64,000 nucleotides of DNA from Candidatus Acetothermia bacterium. GTDB taxonomy: Bacteria; Bipolaricaulota; Bipolaricaulia; RBG-16-55-9. The stretch spans positions 72,432 through 136,431 of the forward strand of contig JACQCZ010000001.1 in assembly GCA_016201405.1 (NCBI GenBank), written 5' to 3'. Below are positions 1-8,353 of this stretch, one piece after another. Below the pieces are notes generated by a model. The model saw only the letters and a program-made list of their open reading frames with translations, was not told the origin of the DNA and did no database searches. Every line of letters begins with the position of its first letter. The first letter of the stretch is position 1. The position numbers were made by a program, and so were the translations under genes.

Positions 1-1
1 G

Positions 2-688
2 ACAATTCTTGGAGTGCTCATGTGGCTCCTCCAGCGCGATTTAAAGTTAGGTGCTCATGCAGCTCAGCCCTCTTCACCAACTACACCCAAGCCTTCTACA
101 GGCAGACTCAAAGAGAATGCTCTTCCAATCGCAATACTATGGGGATTGGTCGTCTTTCGGCACTCCATTCTGCTCTCGTTCCAGAGCTTCTTTCTAATCT
201 TGATGGGTCAGCGCGGAATGGATTATGTCACAGGCAGCTTGGCACTCTTTGCCGTGCTCATGGCTGGGTTCGTTGGCGGAATCGTGGGTGGATATGCCTC
301 TGACCGCTGGGGCCGCTGGCGGATTGCTACCTTTTCGCTTTGGCTCGGCTTCCTGGCAACGCTGGGTTTTTTAGTGATTTCAGGTCCGCTTTCGTTTATC
401 TCATTGCTGATCGGAATGAGCGCACTCAATGCCTCCAATCCTTCCATCGTGGCCTTTGCCCAAGAGATGGTGCCTGGGCAATCGAGCACAGCCTCGGCCA
501 TCGTGATGGGCGTGGGCTGGGGGATGGGTGGTCTTCTTGTCAGTGTAGTCGGACTTTTGGCTGATCTCTTACAAAACCTAGAATCTGCCCTTTTCATCGC
601 GACGCTGACCGCTTTGCTCGTCTCAGTCCTGTTGACTTATGCTGGGAATCAAGTCTTTGAGAAGATAAGAATTGCCTCCTTGGAATAA
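2..688 (+). CDS. MFS transporter, C-terminal part (5' end outside window)
   Basis: The reading frame is open to the left edge, so this is the end of a longer gene; the track's GTG at 14 is probably internal. The protein has several hydrophobic helices and a cytoplasmic loop containing GGYASDRWGRWR, which matches the major facilitator family loop motif between paired helices (G-x3-D-R-x-G-R). It would be an inner-membrane solute carrier. The substrate cannot be told from this half. It ends 33 bases before mutL on the same strand and could be co-transcribed with it. Confidence 0.8.
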   Translation, partial: TILGVLMWLLQRDLKLGAHAAQPSSPTTPKPSTGRLKENALPIAILWGLVVFRHSILLSFQSFFLILMGQRGMDYVTGSLALFAVLMAGFVGGIVGGYASDRWGRWRIATFSLWLGFLATLGFLVISGPLSFISLLIGMSALNASNPSIVAFAQEMVPGQSSTASAIVMGVGWGMGGLLVSVVGLLADLLQNLESALFIATLTALLVSVLLTYAGNQVFEKIRIASLE

Positions 689-721
689 CCAAAGATTTCT
701 TTATATCGTTAGAGAGATTCT

Positions 722-2509
722 ATGAAGATTCATGAGCTGGACACCCATCTGATCAACAAGATTGCTGCTGGAGAAGTGATCGAGCGCCCCGCTTCGCTCG
801 TCAAAGAGCTGATTGAGAATAGCCTCGATGCTGGAAGCACCCAGATTGAGATTCTTGTGGAAGGCGGGGGCACCGAGCGGGTCTGCCTCTCGGACAACGG
901 CTCAGGCATGGCACAAGATGATTTGGTCGCAGCCATCCGCAAGCATACGACCAGCAAGATTCGCACAGAAGCGGATTTATTTAATATTCAAACGCTGGGG
1001 TTCCGAGGAGAGGCGCTCGCCAGCATTGTGGAGGTCTCTCGCACTAGTATCATCTCTCGCGCAGAAGGCTCGTCAGAAGCTACACGGCTCGATATTGAAG
1101 GCGGAGAGATTCGAAGCACTCGCACAGAAGGGCGAAAATTGGGTACTACGGTTGATGTTCGTGATCTCTTCTTCAATACTCCTGCTCGCCGCAAATTCCT
1201 GAAGTCCGAGAAGACTGAGCTATCTCATATCATTAAGACGATAAAGCACTCCGTACTGGCTCATCCCAACGTCCACTTCAAGCTGACTCACGGAGCCAAG
1301 GTGATTCTTGATTCACCACCCGCGAGCAGTCTGCGAGATATTATTTCAAACCTATATTCACCTGAGCTCGCGAAGGTGCTTCTAGGAGTTGAGCTACTGG
1401 GCAACGAGATCAAGATTGAAGGTCTAATCGCCCCACCCGATCACTCTAAATCAGACCGCAGCGATCAATTTCTCTACGTCAACGGGCGCTTTATCCGAGA
1501 TGTCTCCCTCAACTATGCCATCTCGAGAGCCTATGAAGGATTCATCCCTGCCGGGCGCTATCCCATCGCTTTTCTATTTTTCGAGATCAATCCACAAATG
1601 ATTGACGTCAACGTCCACCCAAAAAAAGAGGAAGTCCGCTTCTCCAATCTTGCTTTGATCCAAGCTGAGGTCAAACGCGCCGTCAGCAATGCGCTTCTGA
1701 CTCGCGGTGTCATCCCGATGTTGCACGATCCCACCTCTCCTCAACAACAATGGACTGGGGGGACACCATCGCAGATGCACTTTCAATCCGGACATTCTGG
1801 AAGAGGTCTGCAACCAAGACCCCCAGAGCTAGGCCTGAAGCGCGAGCTTTTAAGCAGGGCTACTGCCAGACCTCACGCCCAAGACTCTATTCGAGAGTCA
1901 GCACAACCAGAATCTCAATCAAAGCATGACCGGGTCATTGGCCAGCTCCATGGGACCTATATCATCGTCCAGACGGAGCAAGGGATTGAGCTGATTGACC
2001 AGCATGTCGCTCATGAGCGCATCTTCTTTGAGAAATATCTGAGTCAGCTCACTACAGGGCGGATTGCTCGCCAGAGATTGCTCATCCCCATGACACTCGA
2101 ATTTCCACTTGACGAAGCTGAGGTTCTTGAAAAGCATCTTCCACAACTTGACACAAAGCTTGGTGTGGGGATTGAGCGTTTTGGAAGCGGAACCTTTATC
2201 ATCCGTGACTGGCCAGAGAGCTTTGCAAAGATCCTCACAAAAGAGGGAGCGTTACATGTTCTGGAGCGCGTATTGCAGGCGCTCGAGCATGATGCCCAGG
2301 TTGAGCTCGCTGATCTTGCCAAAGAGATGGCGGCTGATCTCGCTTGCGAAGCGGCCATCGTCAAGAATACGCCGCTCAACCGCGAAGAGATGGAAGGGCT
2401 GATAGCCCAGCTCCGCCAGACAGAAAACCCTTATCGCTGCCCTCACGGGCGGCCCATCATCATTGCTTACTCGCTGATTGAGTTGGAAAAGGCATTTGGC
2501 CGCAGATGA
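722..2509 (+). CDS. mutL: DNA mismatch repair protein MutL (endonuclease type)
   Basis: MutL couples mismatch recognition by MutS to strand removal. The N-terminal GHKL ATPase is clear: ENSLDAG near residues 32-38, DNGSGM near 60, and GFRGEALASI near 95. The C-terminal dimerisation domain carries DQHVAHERIFFE (about 426-437), which fits the DQHA(X)2E(X)4E metal-binding endonuclease motif, and CPHGRP (about 573-578), also typical of nicking MutL. This suggests a MutH-independent pathway. Length 595 aa is normal, with a short linker. ATG at 722 follows AGAGAGA. The 3' end overlaps the convergent exported protein by 43 bases. No mutS lies in the window. Confidence 0.96.
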   Translation: MKIHELDTHLINKIAAGEVIERPASLVKELIENSLDAGSTQIEILVEGGGTERVCLSDNGSGMAQDDLVAAIRKHTTSKIRTEADLFNIQTLGFRGEALASIVEVSRTSIISRAEGSSEATRLDIEGGEIRSTRTEGRKLGTTVDVRDLFFNTPARRKFLKSEKTELSHIIKTIKHSVLAHPNVHFKLTHGAKVILDSPPASSLRDIISNLYSPELAKVLLGVELLGNEIKIEGLIAPPDHSKSDRSDQFLYVNGRFIRDVSLNYAISRAYEGFIPAGRYPIAFLFFEINPQMIDVNVHPKKEEVRFSNLALIQAEVKRAVSNALLTRGVIPMLHDPTSPQQQWTGGTPSQMHFQSGHSGRGLQPRPPELGLKRELLSRATARPHAQDSIRESAQPESQSKHDRVIGQLHGTYIIVQTEQGIELIDQHVAHERIFFEKYLSQLTTGRIARQRLLIPMTLEFPLDEAEVLEKHLPQLDTKLGVGIERFGSGTFIIRDWPESFAKILTKEGALHVLERVLQALEHDAQVELADLAKEMAADLACEAAIVKNTPLNREEMEGLIAQLRQTENPYRCPHGRPIIIAYSLIELEKAFGRR

Positions 2510-3465
2510 TGCCCACCACCTTTGCCAGGACCTCCCTCTTTATCTGGCATCTCCTCGTGGCCAAAGCTGATGCTCACACCGAGCGATCCGCCCTGGAAGC
2601 CATCCGGCTTAAACTCCGTCGCCAATGAAAGATTTAGCTTCTCGATCATGCCACTCAAAGTCAGATTCTCATCCCATGCGCCACTCGGATCAAGATGTGT
2701 GGCGCTGGCCATCTGCGCTCCCCCCACGGGGCCGCTAATCTCTAAATCGGCGCCTGCAAAGCCGCTCGGTCCCCAGGCAAGAGATTTGCTCACATCAAAA
2801 TCGCCAATATGAGTCGATGCTGAAATTGTGTCGCTCATGAAGCCTTGAGCGTTATAGACTGTAGTGCTGCTTAGGTTGAATTCTCCCAGCTTGGCGCTGG
2901 CCGAAATGCTGTCTTGATCCAGCCCTTTGGATGACAAGATTGTCGTTCGTGAGAGAGAGAAATCGCCTGTCTGCAGCCCCATTGTGACTGTCTCGCGGCT
3001 CAAGCCATCTGGTGTCACGGTCACGCCCACTTTGAATGAGCCTCCCATGTCTGTATGTGCGCTGGCCGAGAGGGTCGCGCTCTCAAAGCCGAGGGGATTG
3101 AACTGAAAGGATGCAGAGGTGTCATAAGCATTGACCTTTTGGGTGAGGGTGAGGGTGCAGCCAGAGAACCCTTGGGCGTTGAGAATGATATTGCCAGTAA
3201 GATTGGCCTCACTAATTCGCGTGCTGGCCGAGAGAGAGGCTTGTTCAAAGCCACTACTCTTAAAGCCTGCATCAAGCCTAAAATCAACTTGCCTCATCGT
3301 CGTGGACGCCGCGATGGACCAATCAGCGCTGTCCAGATTGAGTCCGGTTGCACTAAGAGGGATATTGGCAGAGACATCTACATTGAGCTCCTGCGAAAGA
3401 GCAGTGACGCCAAACGATCCAACAAAAACCACCGCACAGACAACGAGAGTCATCCCTTTACTCAT
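2467..3465 (-). CDS. Exported beta-strand repeat protein (nine ~27-aa repeats)
   Basis: I do not recognise the family. The start is ATG at 3465, preceded by GGGGAGGTAAGAGGA and followed by a signal peptide ending near LSQE; the track's longer start at 3789 runs into the aminotransferase gene and is rejected. The mature protein (332 aa with signal) is almost entirely nine copies of a 26-28 residue unit, roughly S.TT..N..GF....ISAS...G.FN. Each looks like strand, Gly-Phe turn, strand. It ends in a Gly/His-rich tail (GGPGKGGGHH). An outer-membrane barrel or beta-solenoid is plausible but inferred. The same unit recurs in the protein at 39756-40805. Confidence 0.75.
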   Translation of the reverse strand: MSKGMTLVVCAVVFVGSFGVTALSQELNVDVSANIPLSATGLNLDSADWSIAASTTMRQVDFRLDAGFKSSGFEQASLSASTRISEANLTGNIILNAQGFSGCTLTLTQKVNAYDTSASFQFNPLGFESATLSASAHTDMGGSFKVGVTVTPDGLSRETVTMGLQTGDFSLSRTTILSSKGLDQDSISASAKLGEFNLSSTTVYNAQGFMSDTISASTHIGDFDVSKSLAWGPSGFAGADLEISGPVGGAQMASATHLDPSGAWDENLTLSGMIEKLNLSLATEFKPDGFQGGSLGVSISFGHEEMPDKEGGPGKGGGHHLRPNAFSNSISE

Positions 3466-3547
3466 TCCTCTTACCTCCCCTATGGATACACGTAACAAAA
3501 TCCTACACCCACAATCACCCATCAAGTCAAAGTCGAAGAGGGTGAGA

Positions 3548-3576
3548 TTGCGTGTTGCGAGGGAGGCAGCTAGAAT
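3548..3576 (+). promoter_or_regulatory. Putative sigma-70-type promoter for the aminotransferase gene
   Basis: TTGCGT and TAGAAT are separated by 17 bases; the -10 ends 37 bases before the aminotransferase ATG at 3614. It lies in the divergent region between the beta-repeat protein and this gene. Matches to consensus are moderate. Confidence 0.4.
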
Positions 3577-3613
3577 GTGCCGTCTGCTGACCGATTTTTT
3601 TGAGAGGGGAACG

Positions 3614-4777
3614 ATGATCAAGCTAGCCAATCGAGTCTCAAATCTGAGCGTCGCAGCCACGATTGCCATGAAGCGCAAGGCGAACGAGCTGGCGGCCAAA
3701 GGTGTTGATGTGGTCGACTTTGGGATTGGCGAGCCCGACTTTCCGACTCCTGAATTTATAAAAATGGCAGCCGACCGAGCAATGGCCAAGAATTACACTA
3801 AATACACCAACACCGGTGGCATTCCAGAGCTGCGCAATGCTGTTGCAGATAAGTATCACCGCGAATATGGCGCCAACTTTGATGCCAAGCGCGAGGTGGT
3901 CATCACCTGCGGTGGGAAGCAGGCACTTTACAACGTGATGTTCGCCCTCTTTGACAGAGGGGATGAAGTGATTCTCCCTAACCCCTATTGGGTCACATTC
4001 CCGGAGCAGATCAAGCTGTCAGGTGCATCAATGGTGGAGCTTCACACCTGTGAAGAGAATGGATTTTCGCTCTCGGCAGGCGATGTGGAGAAGCTGATCA
4101 CTCCAAGGACAAAGGGGATCATCCTGAATTTTCCAAACAATCCTACGGGTGCTGTGATCCCGAAGCGCGAGCTCCAGAAGATCATCGAGATGGCTCGCAA
4201 ACGCGACTTTTATGTGATCTTTGATGAGTGTTATGAGAAATTTGTCTACAACGGCAGTTCCATTTCAGGAGCGCCCTTTGGCAAAGAGAATGTTATCCTG
4301 GTCGGCTCTTGCTCCAAGACTTATTCGATGACCGGCTGGAGAATTGGCTGGGCAGCTGGGCCCGCAGAAGTGATCCAAGCCATGGAGAACCTTCAGAGTC
4401 AGTCTACTTCGAATCCCAACTCCATCGCTCAGTGGGCTGCCGTCGAGGCGCTCACCTGCAATCAGAGCTTTGTTCAGGCGATGATCGACGAGTATCGCAG
4501 GCGACGCGATGTCGTTGTGGATGGACTCAACAGAGTCCCAGGTATTAAATGCGCTCTTCCAGAAGGGGCATTTTATGCCTTCCCCAATGTCTCAGGCTGC
4601 TTCAATTCTTCCATTCGTGATTCCAATGAATTTATCAATTATCTGCTGGAAGAGGCAGGAGTTGTGACAATCTCTGGATTAGAATTTGGCCGAGATGGCT
4701 ATTTGCGACTCTCTTACGCCACCTCTATGGAACGGATCAACGAGGGGCTCAAGCGCGTGCAGAAGTTGTTTGGCTAA
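3614..4777 (+). CDS. Class I/II PLP-dependent aminotransferase (aspartate/prephenate type)
   Basis: The enzyme transfers amino groups between amino and 2-oxo acids using pyridoxal phosphate. ATG at 3614 after GAGAGGGGAACG gives 387 aa beginning MIKLANRV, the usual length; the track's start at 3131 only reflects an open frame antisense to the neighbour. Fold type I landmarks are present: GIGEPDFPTP at the N-terminus, NFPNNPTGA in the middle, and SCSKTYSMTGWRIGW with the Schiff-base lysine near residue 235. The pattern matches the thermophile/Bacillus-type aspartate aminotransferase group (class Ib), some members of which are prephenate aminotransferases. Substrate is not proven. Confidence 0.9.
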   Translation: MIKLANRVSNLSVAATIAMKRKANELAAKGVDVVDFGIGEPDFPTPEFIKMAADRAMAKNYTKYTNTGGIPELRNAVADKYHREYGANFDAKREVVITCGGKQALYNVMFALFDRGDEVILPNPYWVTFPEQIKLSGASMVELHTCEENGFSLSAGDVEKLITPRTKGIILNFPNNPTGAVIPKRELQKIIEMARKRDFYVIFDECYEKFVYNGSSISGAPFGKENVILVGSCSKTYSMTGWRIGWAAGPAEVIQAMENLQSQSTSNPNSIAQWAAVEALTCNQSFVQAMIDEYRRRRDVVVDGLNRVPGIKCALPEGAFYAFPNVSGCFNSSIRDSNEFINYLLEEAGVVTISGLEFGRDGYLRLSYATSMERINEGLKRVQKLFG

Positions 4778-4784
4778 GACTCTT

Positions 4785-4883
4785 TTAAAAACGGACTAAA
4801 ATAAGAGCCAGACCCATCAACAACGCTACAGCTTCCAGACCTACCAAGAAGATTACTTTTCGATCTGTCTTAGCCATAAACAT
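4785..4883 (-). CDS. Possible 32-aa single-helix membrane peptide
   Basis: This ORF is below the track's size cut-off. It reads MFMAKTDRKV followed by a hydrophobic stretch (IFLVGLEAVALLMGLALILV) and ends RF, so it is a short basic head plus one membrane helix. A consensus ribosome site AAGGAG sits four bases before the first ATG (CGATGTTTATG; the second ATG is in frame). It ends eight bases from the convergent aminotransferase stop. No function can be assigned. A spurious ORF cannot be excluded without homologues. Confidence 0.45.
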   Translation of the reverse strand: MFMAKTDRKVIFLVGLEAVALLMGLALILVRF

Positions 4884-4925
4884 CGCACTCCTTGTATACC
4901 TTAATAGGCTACAAAGAGTGCGGTC

Positions 4926-4958
4926 GAAATTGAATGACTGTCGGGTGAAAAATCGGTT
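4926..4958 (+). repeat. 33-bp dispersed repeat, copy 1
   Basis: This stretch matches 61840-61872 at 28 of 33 positions, including an exact run GGTGAAAAATCGGTT. Here it lies just downstream of the exported PKD protein gene; in the other copy it lies inside a 47-aa ORF. Both copies read KLND-x-x-VKNRL in the same frame, so it may be a remnant of coding sequence rather than a DNA element. Confidence 0.4.
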
Positions 4959-4968
4959 ACTGGCGAGA

Positions 4969-5703
4969 TTACCTCACGAGTGCAAAGCTCTCTTTTACAG
5001 AGCCACTCTCACAATTCTTGCTGGTGACGAGATAGACCCCGTGTGGCAAGCCCTCTGTTGACAGCTTTCGCTGCACAGACTGTCGATTGAATGCAGAGCA
5101 AGAACCACTCGCAACGAGCCTCCCATTGAGATCGTAAATCATGTGGGACTCAGGAGCAGCTTGAGCCTGGTGGGCAATACTCGAGCCTTCGACGACCAGA
5201 GTCTGTCCAATCCAGGCATCCATGACTTTGAAGAAGGTCAGATCGCGCAATTTGTACTGAACCCACATATCGAGAGCCCGGAAGAACTCGTCGTTGTCGA
5301 TTCGCCGATTCCCGTTGAGATCGAAGGATGTGATTGGGGTCGGGACATAGACTGGGTCCTGGGCTGCCACGATAACCATCTGTGTGATCGAGTCAAATAC
5401 CCCTGAGTTTGAATAAGAGACCCAGACTTTCACTGAGTATCGACCTGGCGCTTTGTAGGCGTGTTCTACTGTGTTGCTACTCAAGACAGAGACGCGGCTG
5501 CCATCCCCAAACTCCCAGACTACGTTGGTCGAATAGAGCCGATCTGTCAATTCGAAATGAGCGATCTGTTCGGCCACCGGAATCTCAGGAACGACACAGA
5601 AGATGGGAGGCGCCGTTGGCTCCTGCGTGCAAGTTGCCCAGACATTGCTGCCAAAAATAAAGATTGCTCCAAGGATAAAAGCCAGCGTGGAAAATTTTCT
5701 CAT
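4969..5703 (-). CDS. Exported PKD + EF-hand + sorting-like C-terminal protein
   Basis: An N-terminal signal peptide (MRKFSTLAFILGAIF..VWA) precedes a PKD/Ig-like fold (VWEFGDGS ... HAYKAPGRYSVKVWV, about residues 60-110). A dockerin-like calcium loop follows (FDLNGNRRIDNDEFFRALDMWV, about 128-150). The C-terminus (IYDLNGRLVASG ... LPHGVYLVTSKNCESG) resembles type IX secretion sorting or FlgD-type Ig tails. The EF-hand and C-terminal modules are shared with the upstream gene; stop and start overlap as ATGA, so the two are translationally coupled. The likely location is cell surface or secreted. The biochemical role is unknown. Confidence 0.8.
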   Translation of the reverse strand: MRKFSTLAFILGAIFIFGSNVWATCTQEPTAPPIFCVVPEIPVAEQIAHFELTDRLYSTNVVWEFGDGSRVSVLSSNTVEHAYKAPGRYSVKVWVSYSNSGVFDSITQMVIVAAQDPVYVPTPITSFDLNGNRRIDNDEFFRALDMWVQYKLRDLTFFKVMDAWIGQTLVVEGSSIAHQAQAAPESHMIYDLNGRLVASGSCSAFNRQSVQRKLSTEGLPHGVYLVTSKNCESGSVKESFALVR

Positions 5704-6740
5704 CGTATGATCCTCCTTAAATTACCTAAAGCTATTGTATCAACCCACTTAAGCGCCGTCCTCCCGGTCTGACAATCGCGGACCAGTGCAATATAGACTC
5801 CGCTTGGAAATGCATGTTGAGTCAGCAGTCGTTGCAGGCTCGTTTTATGGTACGAAGCGCACTCTTGCCTCATCACTACTTTTCCATTGAGATTGAAGAT
5901 TCGTACAGAAGCCTCAATCACAGCATTCGTCTCTACGAATGGAATTTTCGTTTGCGAAATAAAGAGCCGGTACAAATCGAGAATCAGATCATCGGAAATG
6001 CTCCCGATCACCCAGAGATCAATTGCCCGGTTGAACTCTTCCTGGTCAACGAGCCCATTATGATTGATGTCAAAATCCTTGGGCTGGAGCGGTGAAGGCG
6101 GCTTTAGAGCATAGATCTTTTCGATGGCTGCCAGATCGGCCTCCTGGGGAGGAAGACGCCCTCTTGTGCAGTTGGCGAGCATGACAGACCAGTAACACTC
6201 ACCTGGATATTGCTCATACGCATTGCCCAGTCCCAGCGCATTGCCGAATCCCTGCATCAACGCGTTGTAGAGAACGATCGTGGTACTCGTGTTAAGGGAG
6301 GCGGACTGCGAGACGACAAGTCCCAAATTGACGGCTATATCTTCTTCAATGATATCGCGTGTATCGGTGTAGTTGAAATGATATTCTCCGGTATTGGGGC
6401 GGCTTGAGATCGATGTCTGATCCCAATAGATCTCGCTTCTAATATTGCCAAAAGTGCCGCCGGAGCAACGCTCCGCATCCTGCTTGAGAATTATCTTTAC
6501 CGGAGTCTCGCTGTTCCAGATCGCAGCCACTTCTTGCGCTGTCTTCAAGAGAAGCTGGTCGCTAGAGCAATCGAGGACCTGAAAGATTGTCTCTATTCGC
6601 TTGGCGTACATATCGTGTGCCGATTTTCCATTCTTATCAGTCATGAGTGGGACGAAACGACTCGCATTGTCGTCAGAAAAAGAGGAAAGAGAGAGTAGAA
6701 GTGTGCACGATAGCGTAGCCAGAAGTGTTTTCCAGATCAT
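5700..6740 (-). CDS. Exported matrixin-like protein lacking zinc ligands, with EF-hand and sorting-like tail
   Basis: ATG at 6740 (MIWKTLLATL) follows AAAGGAAGTGA and starts a signal peptide; the track's upstream TTG start lies over that ribosome site. Residues about 100-225 resemble a matrixin/zincin domain: FGNALGLGN then SVM, then LPPQEADLAAIEKIYAL, matching the HExGHxLGxxH...Met-turn...S..D..AI..LY layout. The three zinc histidines are Q, N and N and the catalytic Glu is Gly, so no protease activity is expected. A dockerin-like loop (FDINHNGLVDQEEFNRAIDLWV) and a sorting-like C-terminus (IFNLNGKVVM ... FPSGVYIALVRDCQTG) follow. It is translationally coupled to the PKD protein. Confidence 0.75.
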   Translation of the reverse strand: MIWKTLLATLSCTLLLSLSSFSDDNASRFVPLMTDKNGKSAHDMYAKRIETIFQVLDCSSDQLLLKTAQEVAAIWNSETPVKIILKQDAERCSGGTFGNIRSEIYWDQTSISSRPNTGEYHFNYTDTRDIIEEDIAVNLGLVVSQSASLNTSTTIVLYNALMQGFGNALGLGNAYEQYPGECYWSVMLANCTRGRLPPQEADLAAIEKIYALKPPSPLQPKDFDINHNGLVDQEEFNRAIDLWVIGSISDDLILDLYRLFISQTKIPFVETNAVIEASVRIFNLNGKVVMRQECASYHKTSLQRLLTQHAFPSGVYIALVRDCQTGRTALKWVDTIALGNLRRIIR

Positions 6741-6849
6741 TGGGCTCACTTCCTTTTGCAATCTTAATTTGTACTACAAGAAGCCCGGAATTTGAAGGAA
6801 GCGGCTTTTGACAGGCAAGTTTCACGGCTCTACAATGAGACTCTCACAC

Positions 6850-6926
6850 GCGCCCGTAGCTCAGTGGATTAGAGCGTTGGCCTCCGGAGCCAAAGGTCGA
6901 AGGTTCAAGTCCTTCCGGGCGTACCA
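6850..6926 (+). tRNA. tRNA-Arg (anticodon CCG)
   Basis: A complete cloverleaf can be drawn: acceptor GCGCCCG/CGGGCGT (first pair G-U), D arm GCTC/GAGC, anticodon stem TTGGC/GCCAA with loop CTCCGGA, and T arm GAAGG/CCTTC with loop TTCAAGT. CCA is encoded. It is convergent with dihydroorotase and ends four bases from that gene's stop. Confidence 0.95.
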
Positions 6927-6930
6927 GGGA

Positions 6931-8130
6931 TCAACGAGCATCAAAGAGCAGCTTTCCACGAACAAATACCAGCATAGGCCAGCCTTGAAGCTCCATCGTC
7001 TCATACGGAGACCAGCCGCATTTCGTCGCGAGATCTTTGCGCTCTACTCGGGCACTTCTCTCCAGGTCAACGACTACCAGGTCAGCATTATTTCCGACCG
7101 CAATTCGTCCCTTCGATGCATAGCCAAAGCGCTTGGCCGGATTTTCAGAAAATATCTCAATCAGTCTTGCCAGAGAGAGTCTCTTTTTATTGACAGCGTT
7201 TAACATCAGAGGGAGTGAAGTCTCGACCCCTGGCAATCCAAAGGGCGCTTGATCAAATGGCTTAGATTTCTCCTCTTGCGAATGGGGCGCATGATCACTT
7301 CCCAATGTGTCAATCATGCCCCTCTGAAGCGCTTCCCATAAAAACTCCCGATCTTCCGCAGATGTGATTGGCGGGTTGACCTTGAGCCACGAGCCTCTCT
7401 TTTCAACATCTTCACACGCAAAGAAGAGATAATGTGGACAGGTCTCGATGGTAACATCAACGTCGCGCTTGGCATCATAAGCAAGCTGAAGCCCTTCTTG
7501 AGTTCTCACATGGCACAAATAGAGTCTCGCTTTGCTCATGAGCGCATGTTCCAAAGCAACTTCAATGTCAGAGGCTTCGGATGGGGAATCAAGTCGTTGT
7601 GAATGAACAGCCAGCACTTTCCCAGTCTCCGCCACACGCTGAAAGATCTCTCGCTGCATAGATCTGTTTTTGATCTCCAGTCCGCCCGTCGTCTCTCCCA
7701 TGAAGAGCTTAAAGGCGGTCACTTGCTTGGCAATCTCAGGAATATTCTTGATGTTCTCTGGGGTGAGTCCGCCATAAATGCCAAAGTTGACGGCTGAAGC
7801 ACTGGCACGCTTCTTCTTCTCTCGGATCATCTCCAGAGTTGTTGTGGGTGGATTGGTGTTCGGCATCTCTAAGACTGTGGTAACGCCGCCTTTGACAGCA
7901 GCCTTGCCCGCACTCTGCCAGTCTTCTTTGTGCGAGTCATTGAAGTCACGGAAGTGAACATGCGCGTCGATCATGCCAGGAAGAATGATCAGCCCAGAGC
8001 AATCAATGCGCTCGCCATCGAGATCCTTGTCAATCTTCTCAATCGATTCGCCAAACGAAATCTCGGCTTGCGTTAGCCTGCCATTGATCCAGAGCTCGCC
8101 GCCTGTAAGAACTTTCAGAGGTCTTATCAC
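6931..8130 (-). CDS. pyrC: Dihydroorotase (pyrimidine biosynthesis)
   Basis: This zinc amidohydrolase closes carbamoyl-aspartate to dihydroorotate. Metal-site motifs are in order: DAHVHFRD, the carboxylated lysine in AFKLFMGETT, AVHSQ, LCHVRTQEG and GSDHAPHS. The class I-like length is about 400 aa. Allantoinase or another cyclic amidohydrolase is the alternative, but the DAHVHFRD and SDHAPH context favours dihydroorotase. The track's start at 8193 lies inside the SRP RNA, so I chose the in-frame GTG at 8130 (VIRPLKVL), 24 bases past the RNA; no strong ribosome site is visible there. No other pyr genes lie nearby. Confidence 0.85.
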   Translation of the reverse strand: MIRPLKVLTGGELWINGRLTQAEISFGESIEKIDKDLDGERIDCSGLIILPGMIDAHVHFRDFNDSHKEDWQSAGKAAVKGGVTTVLEMPNTNPPTTTLEMIREKKKRASASAVNFGIYGGLTPENIKNIPEIAKQVTAFKLFMGETTGGLEIKNRSMQREIFQRVAETGKVLAVHSQRLDSPSEASDIEVALEHALMSKARLYLCHVRTQEGLQLAYDAKRDVDVTIETCPHYLFFACEDVEKRGSWLKVNPPITSAEDREFLWEALQRGMIDTLGSDHAPHSQEEKSKPFDQAPFGLPGVETSLPLMLNAVNKKRLSLARLIEIFSENPAKRFGYASKGRIAVGNNADLVVVDLERSARVERKDLATKCGWSPYETMELQGWPMLVFVRGKLLFDAR

Positions 8131-8154
8131 TTGCTCATAATACGAAAAAATAAT

Positions 8155-8280
<126 letters not shown>

Positions 8281-8353
8281 AAACCACCAATCAGTCGGTT
8301 TGAGTGAGCAGCATCCACTGATCAAGCAAGGAGTGAAATGGACCACGCGACTT

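Noticed and set aside
3131-3613. 5' extension of the aminotransferase ORF
   Set aside because: It is antisense to the exported repeat protein; a good start with ribosome site exists at 3614 and gives the family length.
3466-3789. 5' extension of the repeat-protein ORF
   Set aside because: It overlaps the aminotransferase coding region; the signal peptide and ribosome site place the start at 3465.
6808-7203. 131-aa plus-strand ORF
   Set aside because: It reads through tRNA-Arg and then runs antisense to dihydroorotase.
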